Assembly (NCBI RefSeq): GCF_011758745.1
Contig: NZ_JAANOV010000001.1
Location: 1,240,001 to 1,304,000 of the forward strand
Length of the DNA: 64,000 nucleotides
Source: Amycolatopsis granulosa
GTDB taxonomy: Bacteria > Actinomycetota > Actinomycetes > Mycobacteriales > Pseudonocardiaceae
Reading direction: 5' to 3'
Shown here: one piece after another, positions 1-9,360 of the stretch
Position numbering within the stretch: the first letter of the stretch is position 1
Layout of the letters: each line of letters opens with the position of its first letter
Notes under the pieces: model-generated
What the model saw: only the letters and a program-made list of their open reading frames with translations
What the model was told of the DNA's origin: nothing
Databases searched by the model: none
Translations under genes and position numbers: made by a program

Positions 1-1020
1 GGGACCACCGGGGCGCCCGAAGGCACCGGCCGTGCCGCCGCGGCCACCGCCGCCGCCACGACCGCCGCGGAAGCCGCCGCCACCACCGGCCGGGGCGCCA
101 CCGCCACCACCGGGACGGAAACCGCCGCCACCGCCGCCGGGACCGCCACGCGGGGCGCCGCCACCGCCACCGCGGGGACCACCCGGTCCGCCACGACCGG
201 CACCGGCACCACCACGGCCGCCGCCGGGGCCACCACGGCCCGCACCGCCGGGACCGCCGCCGGGCCGCTGCACGCGGCCGGGCATCATGCCCGGGTTCGG
301 GCGCGGCGGCATGTTGCCCGGGGTCGGGCGGTTGCCGCCGCCCGGACGCGGAGCCGGACGGTCACCGCCGCCGGACCGCTCGGCCGGGCGCTCGCCGCCC
401 TGGCCGCCGGGACGTGCCGGCGGACGCGGCGCGGGCGCGCCGGAGCCGACACCGAAGGGGTTGTTGCCGGGCCGCGGGGCACGCGGGCCGGGCCGCGGGC
501 CGGGCTTGGGGCCCTGCGGCTTGGGCGGCACCACGGAACCGGTCTGGCCGGAACCGCCCGCACCCGGACGCGGCGTGCCGGTCTTGGGTGCCGGGGGCTG
601 CGCCTTCGCGGCCGGGGCCTGCTGCTGCTCCGGCTGCTCGGCCGGACGCTGCTCGGCCGGACGCTGCGGGGCCGGCGCCTGCGGCGCGGGCGCGGCCGGG
701 GCCTGCTGCTGCGGGCCGGGACGCGGGCCGGGCTTGGCACCCGGGACCGGGCGGGCCTGCGGCTGCTGCTGACGCGGCGCGCCCGGTTTCGGGGCCGCGC
801 CGTTACCCGCCGACGATGCCGGGCGGGCGCCGCCGGACCGGCCGGCGGACCTGTTGTCCTTGGTGACGAAGGCGTCCCGCAGCCGCCGGGCAACGGGTGC
901 CTCGACGGTCGACGACGCCGACTTCACGAACTCGCCCTGCTCCTTCAGCTTGGCGAGAACTTCCTTGCTCGTAACTCCGAGCTCCTTCGCGAGCTCGTGC
1001 ACACGGGCCTTGCCTGCCAC
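1..1020 (-). CDS. infB: Translation initiation factor IF-2, N-terminal part
   Basis: Delivers initiator fMet-tRNA to the 30S subunit and promotes subunit joining as a GTPase. Only the first 340 codons are in the window; the GTPase core lies beyond base 1. The frame opens at a GTG and begins with the conserved IF2_N fold (about residues 1-55, starting [16 protein letters not shown] when GTG is read as Met). A very long linker of Pro-, Gly-, Arg- and Gln-rich sequence follows, ending in Gly/Arg repeats. This is the usual linker of actinomycete IF-2 and explains the strong CCG/CCN periodicity of the first 800 bases. It is the last gene of the rimP-nusA-ylxR-infB operon, 77 bp after ylxR. Confidence 0.95.
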   Translation of the reverse strand, partial: MAGKARVHELAKELGVTSKEVLAKLKEQGEFVKSASSTVEAPVARRLRDAFVTKDNRSAGRSGGARPASSAGNGAAPKPGAPRQQQPQARPVPGAKPGPRPGPQQQAPAAPAPQAPAPQRPAEQRPAEQPEQQQAPAAKAQPPAPKTGTPRPGAGGSGQTGSVVPPKPQGPKPGPRPGPRAPRPGNNPFGVGSGAPAPRPPARPGGQGGERPAERSGGGDRPAPRPGGGNRPTPGNMPPRPNPGMMPGRVQRPGGGPGGAGRGGPGGGRGGAGAGRGGPGGPRGGGGGAPRGGPGGGGGGFRPGGGGGAPAGGGGGFRGGRGGGGGRGGTAGAFGRPGGP

Positions 1021-1097
1021 TGCTCTCCTCAACTGGTGAGGCCGGGCGGCAAACCCGCTCGACCTCGTCCTATCGTCGCGCGTTCATGGCTTCAGCT

Positions 1098-1499
1098 TCA
1101 CGGCTGACTCATGACGGGTCGACCTGCTTCCTTCGTTTCCTCCGGACCGGGGACGCTCCCCTGTCCGTGCCTCCCGGCGACCTGCCCGGCGTGGTCACGC
1201 AGCTCCGCCGCGTCGAGCGGTCCCGCGACCCTGAGGGCCCTGGGAAACGCTCGCCGCCGCTCGGCCTTGGCCAGGCACTCCGGCCCGGGGTGCAGCCAGG
1301 CACCCCGTCCCGGCAGCCGCCGACGCGTGTCGGCGACCAGCCGCCCGTCCTTCGCGACCACTCGCAGTAGTTCACCGACGGGAGCCCGCTTCTTGCACCC
1401 CACGCACGTCCGCACCGGGGGGTGTCCCCGGTGCTTCGCGCGTACAGCATCCGAGCGCGAGCTCCGCACCACCATCGAGTTTAACTCGTGGCCTCTCAC
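1098..1499 (-). CDS. ylxR: YlxR family RNA-binding protein
   Basis: Small cytosolic protein of the YlxR/DUF448 family, usually encoded between nusA and infB. It is thought to bind RNA, and homologues have been linked to RNase P and nucleoid functions. The 133-residue frame has the family core [12 protein letters not shown] at about residues 29-40 (two Cys, CxxC), followed by LLRVV and RGAWLHP. The GTG start shares four bases with the nusA stop (GTGA, 1496-1499), implying translational coupling; an in-frame ATG eight codons later is an alternative. The C-terminal tail beyond about residue 105 is poorly conserved in the family. Confidence 0.9.
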   Translation of the reverse strand: MRGHELNSMVVRSSRSDAVRAKHRGHPPVRTCVGCKKRAPVGELLRVVAKDGRLVADTRRRLPGRGAWLHPGPECLAKAERRRAFPRALRVAGPLDAAELRDHAGQVAGRHGQGSVPGPEETKEAGRPVMSQP

Positions 1500-2521
1500 T
1501 CAGCCGAACCGGTTGCCGCCGCCGCCGCGTCCTCGGCCGCCGCATCGGCGGCCGCGTCGCTGCGGATGTCGATCCGCCACCCCGTGAGCCGGGCGGCGAG
1601 GCGGGCGTTCTGGCCTTCCTTGCCGATGGCCAGCGAGAGCTGGAAGTCCGGCACCACCACGCGGGCCGTCTTCGTGCGCTCGTCCACCACCTGAACCGAG
1701 ACAACCTTCGCGGGGCTCAGCGCATTCCCCACGAAGCGGGCCGGATCCTCGGAGTAGTCGACGATGTCGATCTTCTCACCCCCGAGCTCGCTCATCACGT
1801 TGCGCACCCGCTGCCCCATCGGGCCGATGCACGCGCCCTTGGCGTTGACACCCGGGACGGTGGAGCGCACTGCGATCTTGGTGCGGTGCCCGGCCTCGCG
1901 CGCCACCGCCGCGATCTCCACCGTGCCGTCGGCGATCTCGGGCACTTCGAGTGCGAACAGGCGGATCACCAGGTTCGGGTGGGTGCGCGACAACGTGATC
2001 GACGGGCCCCGGGAGCTGCGCGAGACGGTCAGCACGTACGCCTTGATGCGCTCGCCGTGCTCGTACCGCTCGCCCGGCACCTGCTCGCCAGGGGGGATCA
2101 CCCCCTCGGTGTCGCCCACCTGGACGATCACCATGCCGCGGGCGTTGGCCCGCGCGTCCCGCTGGATGACCCCGGCGACGATCTCCCGCTCCCGTGTGGA
2201 GAACTCGCCGTAGGTCTTCTCGTGCTCGGCGTCGCGCAGGCGCTGCAGGATGACCTGGCGCGCGGTGGTCGCCGCGATCCGGCCGAACCCCTCCGGGGTG
2301 TCGTCCCACTCCTCGTCGACCTCGCCGTCCTCGCTCAACGTGTGCGCGAGGACGCGCACCACGCCGGTCTTGCGGTCGATGTCGATGCGGGCGTGCGGCT
2401 GGTGCCCCTCGGTGTGCTTGTAGGCGGTCAGCAGCGCGGTCTCGATGGCCTCCAGGACCGTCTCGAAGGGGATGTCCTTGTCCCGCTCGATCGCGCGCAG
2501 GGCCGCGATGTCCACGTTCAC
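1496..2521 (-). CDS. nusA: Transcription termination/antitermination protein NusA
   Basis: Binds RNA polymerase and nascent RNA, modulating pausing, termination and rRNA antitermination. At 341 residues it is the short actinobacterial form without the C-terminal acidic repeats of E. coli NusA. The N-terminal polymerase-binding domain spans about 1-105, the S1 domain about 110-180 and two KH domains the rest. KH1 carries [10 protein letters not shown] near 233-242 and KH2 carries [14 protein letters not shown] near 299-311. An Ala-rich acidic tail ends the protein. The GTG start overlaps the rimP stop (GTGA, 2518-2521), and the stop overlaps ylxR, so three genes are coupled. Confidence 0.97.
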   Translation of the reverse strand: MNVDIAALRAIERDKDIPFETVLEAIETALLTAYKHTEGHQPHARIDIDRKTGVVRVLAHTLSEDGEVDEEWDDTPEGFGRIAATTARQVILQRLRDAEHEKTYGEFSTREREIVAGVIQRDARANARGMVIVQVGDTEGVIPPGEQVPGERYEHGERIKAYVLTVSRSSRGPSITLSRTHPNLVIRLFALEVPEIADGTVEIAAVAREAGHRTKIAVRSTVPGVNAKGACIGPMGQRVRNVMSELGGEKIDIVDYSEDPARFVGNALSPAKVVSVQVVDERTKTARVVVPDFQLSLAIGKEGQNARLAARLTGWRIDIRSDAAADAAAEDAAAAATGSAE

Positions 2522-3051
2522 TTCGGATCCTCCTCCGGCTCGCCCGCGTTGTGCGCCGAGGCGTCTGAATCGAGCAGCTTCAGCTCCTCGGTCGGTGGTT
2601 GCCTGAACTCGATCTCGATGACGGCCTTCGCCACATCGGCGTAGCGCACGTCCCGGATCTCACCGCCCGCCAGCACCCGCGCGGACTCCTCGCCCGCGTG
2701 GCCGACCCGGCCCACGAACTCGGCGCCCTCCCGTGGCGTGATCCGCACGAGCCGGAACCGCGACCGGCGCCAGTGGCGCGGCCGGGTCAGCGGGCGGTCG
2801 ACGCCCGGCGAGGTCACCTCGAGGGTGTAGGCGCCGGCGATCAACTGCTCGTGCTCGTCCAGCACGGCCGAAACGACACGGCTGACGTCGGCGACCTCGT
2901 CGAGTCCCACGCCGTCGTCGGAGTCGACGACGACCTTGACGAGCTTGCGGCGGCCCGCTTGCTGGACGTCGAGCGCGTCGAGGTCGAAACCCGCGCCGGA
3001 CACGGCTTCGGCCACGATCGGCTCCAGCCGGGCGGCGAGTTCTCCAGGCAC
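2518..3051 (-). CDS. rimP: Ribosome maturation factor RimP
   Basis: Assists 30S subunit maturation. The protein has the two-domain RimP layout, with the signature [14 protein letters not shown] near residues 75-88, followed by an Sm-like C-terminal domain and an acidic tail. I chose GTG at 3051 because it is preceded by AGGAG at an 8-base spacing and begins [13 protein letters not shown], where RimP homologues normally start. A longer frame opens at 3120, but the extra 23 residues are not family-like. A possible -10 (TAAGCT) lies inside that extension, which would place transcription initiation downstream of 3120. First gene of the nusA operon, divergent from the DUF4439-like gene. Confidence 0.9.
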   Translation of the reverse strand: MPGELAARLEPIVAEAVSGAGFDLDALDVQQAGRRKLVKVVVDSDDGVGLDEVADVSRVVSAVLDEHEQLIAGAYTLEVTSPGVDRPLTRPRHWRRSRFRLVRITPREGAEFVGRVGHAGEESARVLAGGEIRDVRYADVAKAVIEIEFRQPPTEELKLLDSDASAHNAGEPEEDPK

Positions 3052-3158
3052 CTTGGCGCTCTCCTGTTTGGTCTGCTGTCGGTTGGTGAGGGACAAGCTT
3101 ATCTTGTTGCCCCCGGTCACCGCCCGTGGTCACCGGCGCCCTGGCAGGATGGGCGCCC

Positions 3159-4088
3159 GTGAGACCTCGTACCCGTCGCGACGTCCTGCGGACGAGCGCG
3201 CTGGCGGCGCTGGCCGTCCCGCTCACCGCGTGTGCCACCGGCTACTCCGACGACCCGGATCCGCTCGCCCTGCTGGCCGAGCAGGCCCGCTCCGATGCGG
3301 CCGCGGCGGACGCGGTGGCCGCCGCGTCCGGCGGTGACGCGGACGTGGCGCGCCAGTACGCGGCGGCCCGCACCGCGCACGCACAGGCCTTGCAGTACGA
3401 AGTGGACCGGCTGAACCGGCCGAAGTCGCCGGTGCAGGCGGTGGTGCCGGCCGAGCAGGGCATGGCCGGGCTGAAACAGCGGCTGGCCACGGCGCGCCGG
3501 CAGGCCGAGGGGCTGGTGGACGGGCTGCCGCGATACCGGGCCGGGCTGGTCGCCGCGGTCGCCGGTGGCTGCGCGGGGCTGCAACGGGTGGGGACCAAGC
3601 TCGGCCCGGGCACCGATCCGGGCCAGGTGACCGCGCCGGCGTCGGCGATCCCGCCGGAGTCGGTCGGGCCGGTGCAGCGGGCCCTGTCGGCCGAGCACGC
3701 CGCGCTGTGGATCTACGGGCTGGTCAGCGCTTTCCTGCCGGACAACTACCGGGCCGGCGTCGCCGAGGGCACCGCCGACCACCACGACCGGCGGGACGCC
3801 TGCGTGCGCATGCTGGCCGGGGTCGGCGTGGAGCCGGAACCGGCCGAGCCCGCCTACATCGCGCCGAGGCCGGTCACCGACCCCACCTCGGCCAAGAGCG
3901 TGGTCGGCATCGCGGAGGCGGACGCCGCCACGGCCTGGCGGGGCGTGCTGGAGCAGACCGACGACGCCGGGCTGCGCTCGGTGGCGCTGAAAGCGCTGCT
4001 CGGGTCGGCGCGGCGCGGTACCCGCTGGCGCGAGGCGGCCGGCGAGCAGCCGGTGGCGATCGTGCTGCCGGGCGCCCCGCAGACCTGA
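3159..4088 (+). CDS. DUF4439-like lipoprotein
   Basis: Predicted exported lipoprotein of about 309 residues. The N-terminus has a twin arginine (residues 6-7), a hydrophobic stretch and a lipobox ending LTAC with the lipidated Cys near 25, so a Tat-lipoprotein is likely. The middle is helical and Ala-rich. The C-terminal half (about 175-309: RALSAEHAALWIYG, then ACVRMLAGVGV) resembles the ferritin-like DUF4439 domain found in actinomycetes. The function is unknown. The GTG at 3159 was preferred over an upstream frame because it yields the signal peptide immediately. It is divergent from rimP with only about 100 bp between starts. Confidence 0.75.
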   Translation: MRPRTRRDVLRTSALAALAVPLTACATGYSDDPDPLALLAEQARSDAAAADAVAAASGGDADVARQYAAARTAHAQALQYEVDRLNRPKSPVQAVVPAEQGMAGLKQRLATARRQAEGLVDGLPRYRAGLVAAVAGGCAGLQRVGTKLGPGTDPGQVTAPASAIPPESVGPVQRALSAEHAALWIYGLVSAFLPDNYRAGVAEGTADHHDRRDACVRMLAGVGVEPEPAEPAYIAPRPVTDPTSAKSVVGIAEADAATAWRGVLEQTDDAGLRSVALKALLGSARRGTRWREAAGEQPVAIVLPGAPQT

Positions 4089-4155
4089 CCGGGGCGCGCG
4101 ATCGGGCGCGACGGCATAACCTTCCCCGGACACGCTCGACGCCCGAGGACGCCCC

Positions 4156-4728
4156 TTGCTGACCCTGACCCGCTCCCTGACCGGCCTGACCGAGGACGGC
4201 GCGGCCCGCCTGCGCGGCCTGCTCCTGCGCCAGCTGATCCGGATGCCGCACGGCCGGCCCGGTGAGTTCGTCGTCCTGCACCTGTTCCTGGTCCCGCCCG
4301 CGCCCGGCGCCTCCCGGTACGCGCTGTACGAGGTCGCGCAGCCGCTGGTGGACGAGCCGCTGCCACAGGTGCAGGGGCGGGCGCTGAGCGAGCTGCAGGC
4401 CGCGGGCGGGGATCCACGGCTGGTGCCCGGTGCCGATCAGGGCTGGCGGGAGACCGATCCCGGGCGGCGCGGCGTGTACCTGGGCACCGGCGCGCGCTTC
4501 ACCGGCTCGCGCCCGGGCATCACCGGCACCACCATCGCCCGGCTCGTCGACCACACCGCGGTGATGTTCGTGCTCGACGACAAGCACCAGCCGGTGTTCC
4601 TGCAGAGCTCGAAGCACCTCGTGGTGGCCGGGGAGCGGCTGCCGCCGTCCCCGGAGATCCCGGCGCTGGGCAAGCCGCCCTTCCGGCTGATCGACTCGCT
4701 GGTGGCCTACCTGCGCAACGCGGGTTAG
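4156..4728 (+). CDS. Hypothetical protein
   Basis: A 190-residue soluble protein that I do not recognise. It begins at TTG 4156 (MLTLTRSLTGLTEDGAARLRGLLLRQ), has no signal peptide or membrane segment, and contains alternating strand-like hydrophobic stretches such as EFVVLHLFLV and HTAVMFVLDD, suggesting an alpha/beta fold. Codon bias is typical of a real gene in this genome. Its stop overlaps by four bases with the stop of the convergent gene at 4725. The TTG start is the only plausible upstream initiator, preceded by a weak GAGGA. Confidence 0.65.
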   Translation: MLTLTRSLTGLTEDGAARLRGLLLRQLIRMPHGRPGEFVVLHLFLVPPAPGASRYALYEVAQPLVDEPLPQVQGRALSELQAAGGDPRLVPGADQGWRETDPGRRGVYLGTGARFTGSRPGITGTTIARLVDHTAVMFVLDDKHQPVFLQSSKHLVVAGERLPPSPEIPALGKPPFRLIDSLVAYLRNAG

Positions 4729-5363
4729 CCGCCCGGGGTCAGATCGAGGGCCTCGTTGCCGATGCGCCGCAGCGCCGGGTCCCCGGCACGTCCGTCGAAG
4801 TACGCGGACAACACGATCGTCAGCGTGCTGCCCTGCACGCGGGAGGTGTAGTAGCCGTCGGCGAGCTTCGGCGCCCCCGGGATCTGCGCCGTGCCGTCCC
4901 GCACCAGGTCGGTGACGTTGCCCGTGTCGTCGGCGTCGGCGAGCTTCTTGAGCTGCCGCGCATCCTCCGGTGCCGGCAGGGTGACCACCGCGACCGAGAC
5001 CAACGCGCGCGCGGTGCCCGCGTTCGTGGTGTAGAGGGCACGGACCAGCCGCTGGCACGGATGCTGGGCGAACCACTGCTTGATCTGCCCGTAGGAGTTC
5101 GCCGCGCAGTCGGTCGCGGCGATCGGCCCGTCCGTCAGCGCGAACTGGAACTCCTTGGCCGGCGGTGACGCGGGCGGGGACGCCTCGTCCGGGCCGCCGC
5201 GCACCAGCCACCAGACGAGCCCGGCCACGACCGCGACCCCGACCAGGCCGGCGATCTTGACCACCGCTCCGCGTGGCCGCCGGGGCGGCGGAGCCGGTTC
5301 GGCGGGGACCCGGGGCAGCGGCGCGGTGTCGCCGGAGCCGGGGAGGAATTGCGCACCAACCAC
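4725..5363 (-). CDS. Single-pass membrane protein with extracytoplasmic domain, unknown function
   Basis: A 212-residue protein with a Pro/Arg-rich cytoplasmic N-terminus (about 1-34), one membrane helix (about 35-53, KIAGLVGVAVVAGLVWWLV) and an outer domain with two Cys (ATDCAANSYG and HPCQRLVRALY) that could form a disulfide. The domain resembles those of many small actinomycete exported proteins, but no catalytic motif is visible. It starts at GTG 5363. Convergent with the hypothetical gene upstream, with overlapping stop codons, and transcribed in the same direction as the aminotransferase-like gene before it. Confidence 0.7.
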   Translation of the reverse strand: MVGAQFLPGSGDTAPLPRVPAEPAPPPRRPRGAVVKIAGLVGVAVVAGLVWWLVRGGPDEASPPASPPAKEFQFALTDGPIAATDCAANSYGQIKQWFAQHPCQRLVRALYTTNAGTARALVSVAVVTLPAPEDARQLKKLADADDTGNVTDLVRDGTAQIPGAPKLADGYYTSRVQGSTLTIVLSAYFDGRAGDPALRRIGNEALDLTPGG

Positions 5364-5396
5364 GGGGGCACACCGTAGCTCACTCGTGCGGGTGAC

Positions 5397-6410
5397 TCAC
5401 CGCAGCGCGTCCAGAACGCGTTCGACGTCGTCGCCGGTGTTGTAGAGGTGGAAGCCGAGGCGCGCCCGGCCGGCGCGGGCGCTCGCGGTGATCCCGGCCC
5501 GGGCGAGCGCGGCCGGATCGGCCGCCAGCGCCACGATCGCGCTGCCCCGCTCGGGCAGTCCGAGCCTGGTCAGCAGGGTGTCGGCGAGCTGCACGGCGTG
5601 CGCGCGCACCGCGTTCAGGTCGAGCGAGGCCAGGTACGGCAGCGCGACCGCCGCACCCGCGTGCGCGAACCACACCGGCGACACGTCGAAGCGGCGCGGC
5701 CCGTCGGCCAGCCGCAGCGGCAGGCCGTAGACGGTCTGCCACGGGTCCTCGCCGGCGTACCAGCTCGCGGCCACCGGAACGGTCCGGTCCGTCACCCGCG
5801 GGTGCACCGCCAGCCAGGCGCAGCCACGCGGGGACAGCAGCCACTTGTACCCGGCGGCCACCACCCAGTCGGCCCACTCCAGCTCCAGCGGCAGCCACCC
5901 GGCCGCCTGGGTCGCGTCGAGGACGACCGGCACCCCGGCGGCCTCGCACTCCGCGCGCAGGGCGCCGAGGTCCACCAGCGTCCCGTCCGCGGACTGGGCG
6001 ACGCTGACGGTCACCAGGTCGTGGCCGCGCACGGCGCCGGGCAGGTCGGCGACCGGCACCTCGGTGATCCGCGCGCCCCGGGCGGCGAACGGGAACGTGG
6101 TGCTGGTGAACTCGCCCGCCGCGGTGAGCACGCGGGCGCCGCCGGGCAGCCCCGCGGCGACCATCGCGAGCATCTGCGCGACGGACGCGCCGATGGCCAC
6201 CCGGCCGGCCGGCACGCCGACGAGGTCCGCGAAGCCCTGCCGGGCGCGGGCGACCAGCGGCTCGAAGTCCGTCGGCTGCGCGGCACCGGTCCGCCAGGCC
6301 TCGACCGCACCGGCGACCGCGCCGGCGACGGCCGCGGGCGGGATGCCGATGCTCGGGGTGTTGAGGTACCCGTCCGGGACGGCGAACCCGGCGCCGAAGG
6401 CTGTGCGCAT
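5397..6410 (-). CDS. Aminotransferase class V-fold PLP enzyme
   Basis: Pyridoxal-phosphate enzyme of fold type I related to cysteine desulfurases and isopenicillin N epimerase-like proteins. The 337-residue sequence contains the cofactor-binding VVLDATQAAGW (Asp near 165, Gln near 168) and the Schiff-base lysine in AAGYKWLLSPRG (Lys near 189). The SVAQSADGTLVDL segment matches the family. At 337 residues it is slightly shorter than typical cysteine desulfurases, and no active-site Cys loop is obvious, so an aminotransferase or lyase role is more likely than sulfur transfer. The substrate cannot be inferred from the neighbours. Confidence 0.85.
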   Translation of the reverse strand: MRTAFGAGFAVPDGYLNTPSIGIPPAAVAGAVAGAVEAWRTGAAQPTDFEPLVARARQGFADLVGVPAGRVAIGASVAQMLAMVAAGLPGGARVLTAAGEFTSTTFPFAARGARITEVPVADLPGAVRGHDLVTVSVAQSADGTLVDLGALRAECEAAGVPVVLDATQAAGWLPLELEWADWVVAAGYKWLLSPRGCAWLAVHPRVTDRTVPVAASWYAGEDPWQTVYGLPLRLADGPRRFDVSPVWFAHAGAAVALPYLASLDLNAVRAHAVQLADTLLTRLGLPERGSAIVALAADPAALARAGITASARAGRARLGFHLYNTGDDVERVLDALR

Positions 6411-6479
6411 GCCCGGACGGTAACCGACCCGAAGGAGTGGTCACAGCGTTTTCACAGCGGATGCGGGAACACTGGGGAA

Positions 6480-7181
6480 GTGCCCCGCTTCAGACCGTCG
6501 AGCGTGCTGCCCACTCCGGACGGCACGCCGTTCACGTTCTGGTACCTGATGGTGCTGCTGGCCACCACCGGCCTGCAGCACCTGCTCGGCCAGAACGTGT
6601 CGGCCCGCCTGCTCGAGCTGGCCAGCACGGACGCGCACAACCTCTGGCACCGGCCGGTGATGAGCCTGATCAGCAGCGCGCTCTGGCTCGGCAACGACGG
6701 CTGGGTGGTGTACGTGCTCATCTTCACCCTCGCCGTGGCGCCGCTGGAACGCCGGATCGGGGCGGGGTGGACGTTCGCGGTGTTCGCCAGCGGGCACGTG
6801 CTCGCGACGCTGGCGACCGAGCTGCCGGTGATGGTGGCGATCGGGCAGGGCCTGCTGCCGCGCACCGACGGCCGCTGGCTCGACATCGGGGTCAGCTACG
6901 GGTTCTTCGCGACCGCCGGTGCGCTCGTGCCGGTGCTCGCACGGCGGTTCCGGGTGTGGGGGGTGCTGGGTATCGAGGCCGGGATCATGGTGATCTACGT
7001 CATGGACTCGCCGGAGACGCTGAGCGCCCTGGTCACCTTCGCCGGGCACCTGATCGCCGCGCACATCGGCATGCTGGGCTGGTCACGGTGGTTGCGGCGG
7101 CACGGCGTCACGGCCACGCTGCCCCGTCCGGCCGAACCCGCTGAGCGGGCTCGCCCCTTGGCGCGGTCGGCGGCGCGGTGA
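6480..7181 (+). CDS. Rhomboid-like intramembrane protease family protein
   Basis: Integral membrane protein of 233 residues with about six helices. It belongs to the rhomboid-like group of actinomycetes: an HLLGQNVSARLL loop, a charged LERRIGAG turn, GVSYGFFATAG with the candidate catalytic Ser near 139, and FAGHLIAAHIGM with candidate His near 190 or 195. The classical GxSG is replaced by GVSYG, so activity is plausible but not certain. Starts at GTG 6480. Its stop shares bases with a possible GTG start of the downstream phosphatase (GTGA), suggesting co-expression. Confidence 0.75.
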   Translation: MPRFRPSSVLPTPDGTPFTFWYLMVLLATTGLQHLLGQNVSARLLELASTDAHNLWHRPVMSLISSALWLGNDGWVVYVLIFTLAVAPLERRIGAGWTFAVFASGHVLATLATELPVMVAIGQGLLPRTDGRWLDIGVSYGFFATAGALVPVLARRFRVWGVLGIEAGIMVIYVMDSPETLSALVTFAGHLIAAHIGMLGWSRWLRRHGVTATLPRPAEPAERARPLARSAAR

Positions 7182-7984
7182 ACCATGGGGGCATGCACTG
7201 GCTGGAGCTGGAGGGGGCGGCCAACGCCCGCGACGTCGGCGGGCTGCCGACCGGGGACGGTGGCGCGGTCGCTCCGCGCCGGCTGCTGCGCTCGGACAAC
7301 CTGCAGGGACTGACGCCGCGGGACGTCAAGGTGCTGGTGGACGACCTCGGCCTGACGACGGTGGTCGACCTGCGCGGCACGCCCGAGGTCGCGCAGGAGG
7401 GACCCGGGCCACTGACCAGGGTCGCCTCCGTACGGCACCACCACTTCTCCGTGCTGCCGGAAAGCGGCGGCACGACGGATGCGACGGCCGGCGACATCAG
7501 TGACGCGCTCTACCTGAGCCGCCGGCAACGGACGCTCGAACGGTTCCCGGACGACGTGATGACCGCGTTGTACCTCGGCTACCTGGAGGACCGGCCGGAG
7601 AGCATGGTCGGTGCGCTGCGCGCGATCGCCGGCGCGCCGGGTGCGGCGCTGGTGCACTGCGCGGCGGGCAAGGACCGCACGGGCGTGGTGACGGCGTTCG
7701 CGCTGACGGCCGCCGGGGTGCGGCGCAACGCGGTGATCACCGACTACACGGCGAGCGGCGAGCGGATCCGGGCCATCCTGGACCGGCTGCGGACCTCCCC
7801 CACCTACGCCCCGGATCTGGACCGGCGGCCGGACGACGAGGACCACCGCCCCCGGCCGGAGACGATGGAACTGTTCCTGGACCAGGTGGACAAGCGGTAC
7901 GGGGGCGTGCTGGCGTGGCTGGACGGCCACGGGTTCGGCGCGGACGACGTGACCGCGCTGCGGACCAAACTGCTGGCGCGCTGA
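7178..7984 (+). CDS. Tyrosine-protein phosphatase family protein
   Basis: Cysteine-dependent phosphatase of the bacterial tyrosine/dual-specificity class (Y_phosphatase3 group, which includes mycobacterial PtpB-like enzymes). The P-loop HCAAGKDRTGV (Cys near 161, Arg near 167) is intact. The N-terminus has the family opening GAANARDVGG with RSDNLQGLT, and VVDLRGTPE precedes the active site. The substrate could be a phosphoprotein or phosphoinositide; this is not resolvable from sequence. GTG 7178 overlaps the rhomboid-like stop; ATG 7193 (MHWLELEGA) is an equally possible start and is where many homologues begin. Confidence 0.88.
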   Translation: MNHGGMHWLELEGAANARDVGGLPTGDGGAVAPRRLLRSDNLQGLTPRDVKVLVDDLGLTTVVDLRGTPEVAQEGPGPLTRVASVRHHHFSVLPESGGTTDATAGDISDALYLSRRQRTLERFPDDVMTALYLGYLEDRPESMVGALRAIAGAPGAALVHCAAGKDRTGVVTAFALTAAGVRRNAVITDYTASGERIRAILDRLRTSPTYAPDLDRRPDDEDHRPRPETMELFLDQVDKRYGGVLAWLDGHGFGADDVTALRTKLLAR

Positions 7985-8144
7985 GGAGCGCAACCAGGTC
8001 GTCGCGCGGCTGCCGTGCCGGACCGCCACGGGTGCGGACGCGTGCACCGGCGGGTTGATCGACCACTTCGGACGGTCATACCCGGCGAGCGGGGAGCCCG
8101 GCGGAGGGCATCGGCGGTCCGGGTAGCCGTGCGATGCTGGAGCC

Positions 8145-9359
8145 GTGAGCGACCTGTACGTGAGCGACGTGCGCCCATGGGGCGGCGAGTTGTCGGACGT
8201 GGTGATCCGGGACGGCCGGATCGCCGCGGTGACGCCGGCCGGCGGGGAGGCACCCGACGGCGTGACCCGGGTGGCCGGTGCGGGCCGGCTGCTGCTGCCC
8301 TCGTTCTCCGACGTGCACGTCCACCTGGACTCCACCCGGCTGGGGCTGCCGTGGCGGCCCAACGACTCCCCGGGCGGGGTGTGGGCGAACATGCTGCACG
8401 ACCGGGCGCACTGGCGCACCGCGGAGGTGCCGATGACCGAGCGGTCCACTCACCTGCTCGGGCTGCTCGTCGCGCACGGCGTCACCCGGGTGCGCGGGTA
8501 CGCGCAGGTCGACGCCGACTGCAAGCTGGAGCGGCTGGAAGCGGTGGTCGCCGCGCGGGAGGCGCACGCGGCACGGGCCGACGTCGAGATCATCGCGTTC
8601 CCCCAGGCCGGGCTGCTGCGGGAGCCCGGGGTGCCGGAGCTGATGGACGCCGCGCTGCGCTCGGGTGCGGGTGTGGTGGGGGGCATCGATCCGTGCGGGG
8701 TGGACGGCGACCCCGTGCGGCACCTGGACATCCTGTTCGGACTGGCCGAGCGGCACGGCGTGCCGGTCGACGTCCACCTGCACGAACCCGGCGAGCTGGG
8801 CCTGTTCAGCCTCGGCAAGATCATCGAGCGGACGCGGGTGCTCGACATGCGCGGCAAGGTCACCATCTCGCACGCCTTCACGCTCGCGCACACCCCGTCG
8901 CCGCGGCTGGACGAGGTGCTGGCCGAGATGGCGTCGCTGGACATCTCGGTCGCCACGGTCGCCCCGCCCGGGCCGAACACGCTGCCGCTGCGGCGGCTCA
9001 CCGAGGCCGGCATCCGGGTCGGGCTGGGCGACGACGGGCAGCGGGACTACTGGTCGCCCTACGGCAACGCGGATCTGCTCGACCGGACGTGGCAGCTCGC
9101 GTTCACCAACGGGTTCCGCCACGACTCGCTGGTGGAGCACGCGCTGGCGGTCGGCACCTGGGGCGGCGCGACGGTGCTCGACCCGTCGCTGCGCGCGCTG
9201 CGCGGAGTGGACGACCGTCCCGGTGTCGCGCCCGGCGACGTGGCCGACCTGGTCCTCCTCGACGGCGCGGCCCCGGCCGCCGCGGTGCAGGACCGGCTGC
9301 CGCACCGGACGGTGATCCACGCCGGCCGCGTCGTGGCTCACGACCTCGCGCTGGTGTGA
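8145..9359 (+). CDS. Cytosine deaminase-like amidohydrolase
   Basis: Metal-dependent hydrolase of the amidohydrolase superfamily, closest in layout to the CodA (cytosine deaminase) branch. It has the metal-binding DVHVHLD near residues 57-62, DVHLHEPG in the middle, a TISHAF strand end and GLGDDGQRDY with the catalytic Asp. The C-terminal PGDVADLVLLDG stretch completes the small beta-sandwich found at both ends of such enzymes. The natural substrate could be a pyrimidine or another cyclic amide or amidine. Starts at GTG 8145 (VSDLYVSDVRPW). It converges on the serine hydrolase gene with a one-base gap. Confidence 0.85.
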   Translation: MSDLYVSDVRPWGGELSDVVIRDGRIAAVTPAGGEAPDGVTRVAGAGRLLLPSFSDVHVHLDSTRLGLPWRPNDSPGGVWANMLHDRAHWRTAEVPMTERSTHLLGLLVAHGVTRVRGYAQVDADCKLERLEAVVAAREAHAARADVEIIAFPQAGLLREPGVPELMDAALRSGAGVVGGIDPCGVDGDPVRHLDILFGLAERHGVPVDVHLHEPGELGLFSLGKIIERTRVLDMRGKVTISHAFTLAHTPSPRLDEVLAEMASLDISVATVAPPGPNTLPLRRLTEAGIRVGLGDDGQRDYWSPYGNADLLDRTWQLAFTNGFRHDSLVEHALAVGTWGGATVLDPSLRALRGVDDRPGVAPGDVADLVLLDGAAPAAAVQDRLPHRTVIHAGRVVAHDLALV

Positions 9360-9360
9360 G

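Noticed and set aside
1..772. Proline-rich plus-strand ORF and apparent tandem repeats
   Set aside because: They are the antisense of the Gly/Arg/Pro-rich IF-2 linker; codon periodicity fits infB on the minus strand. Not a CRISPR array.
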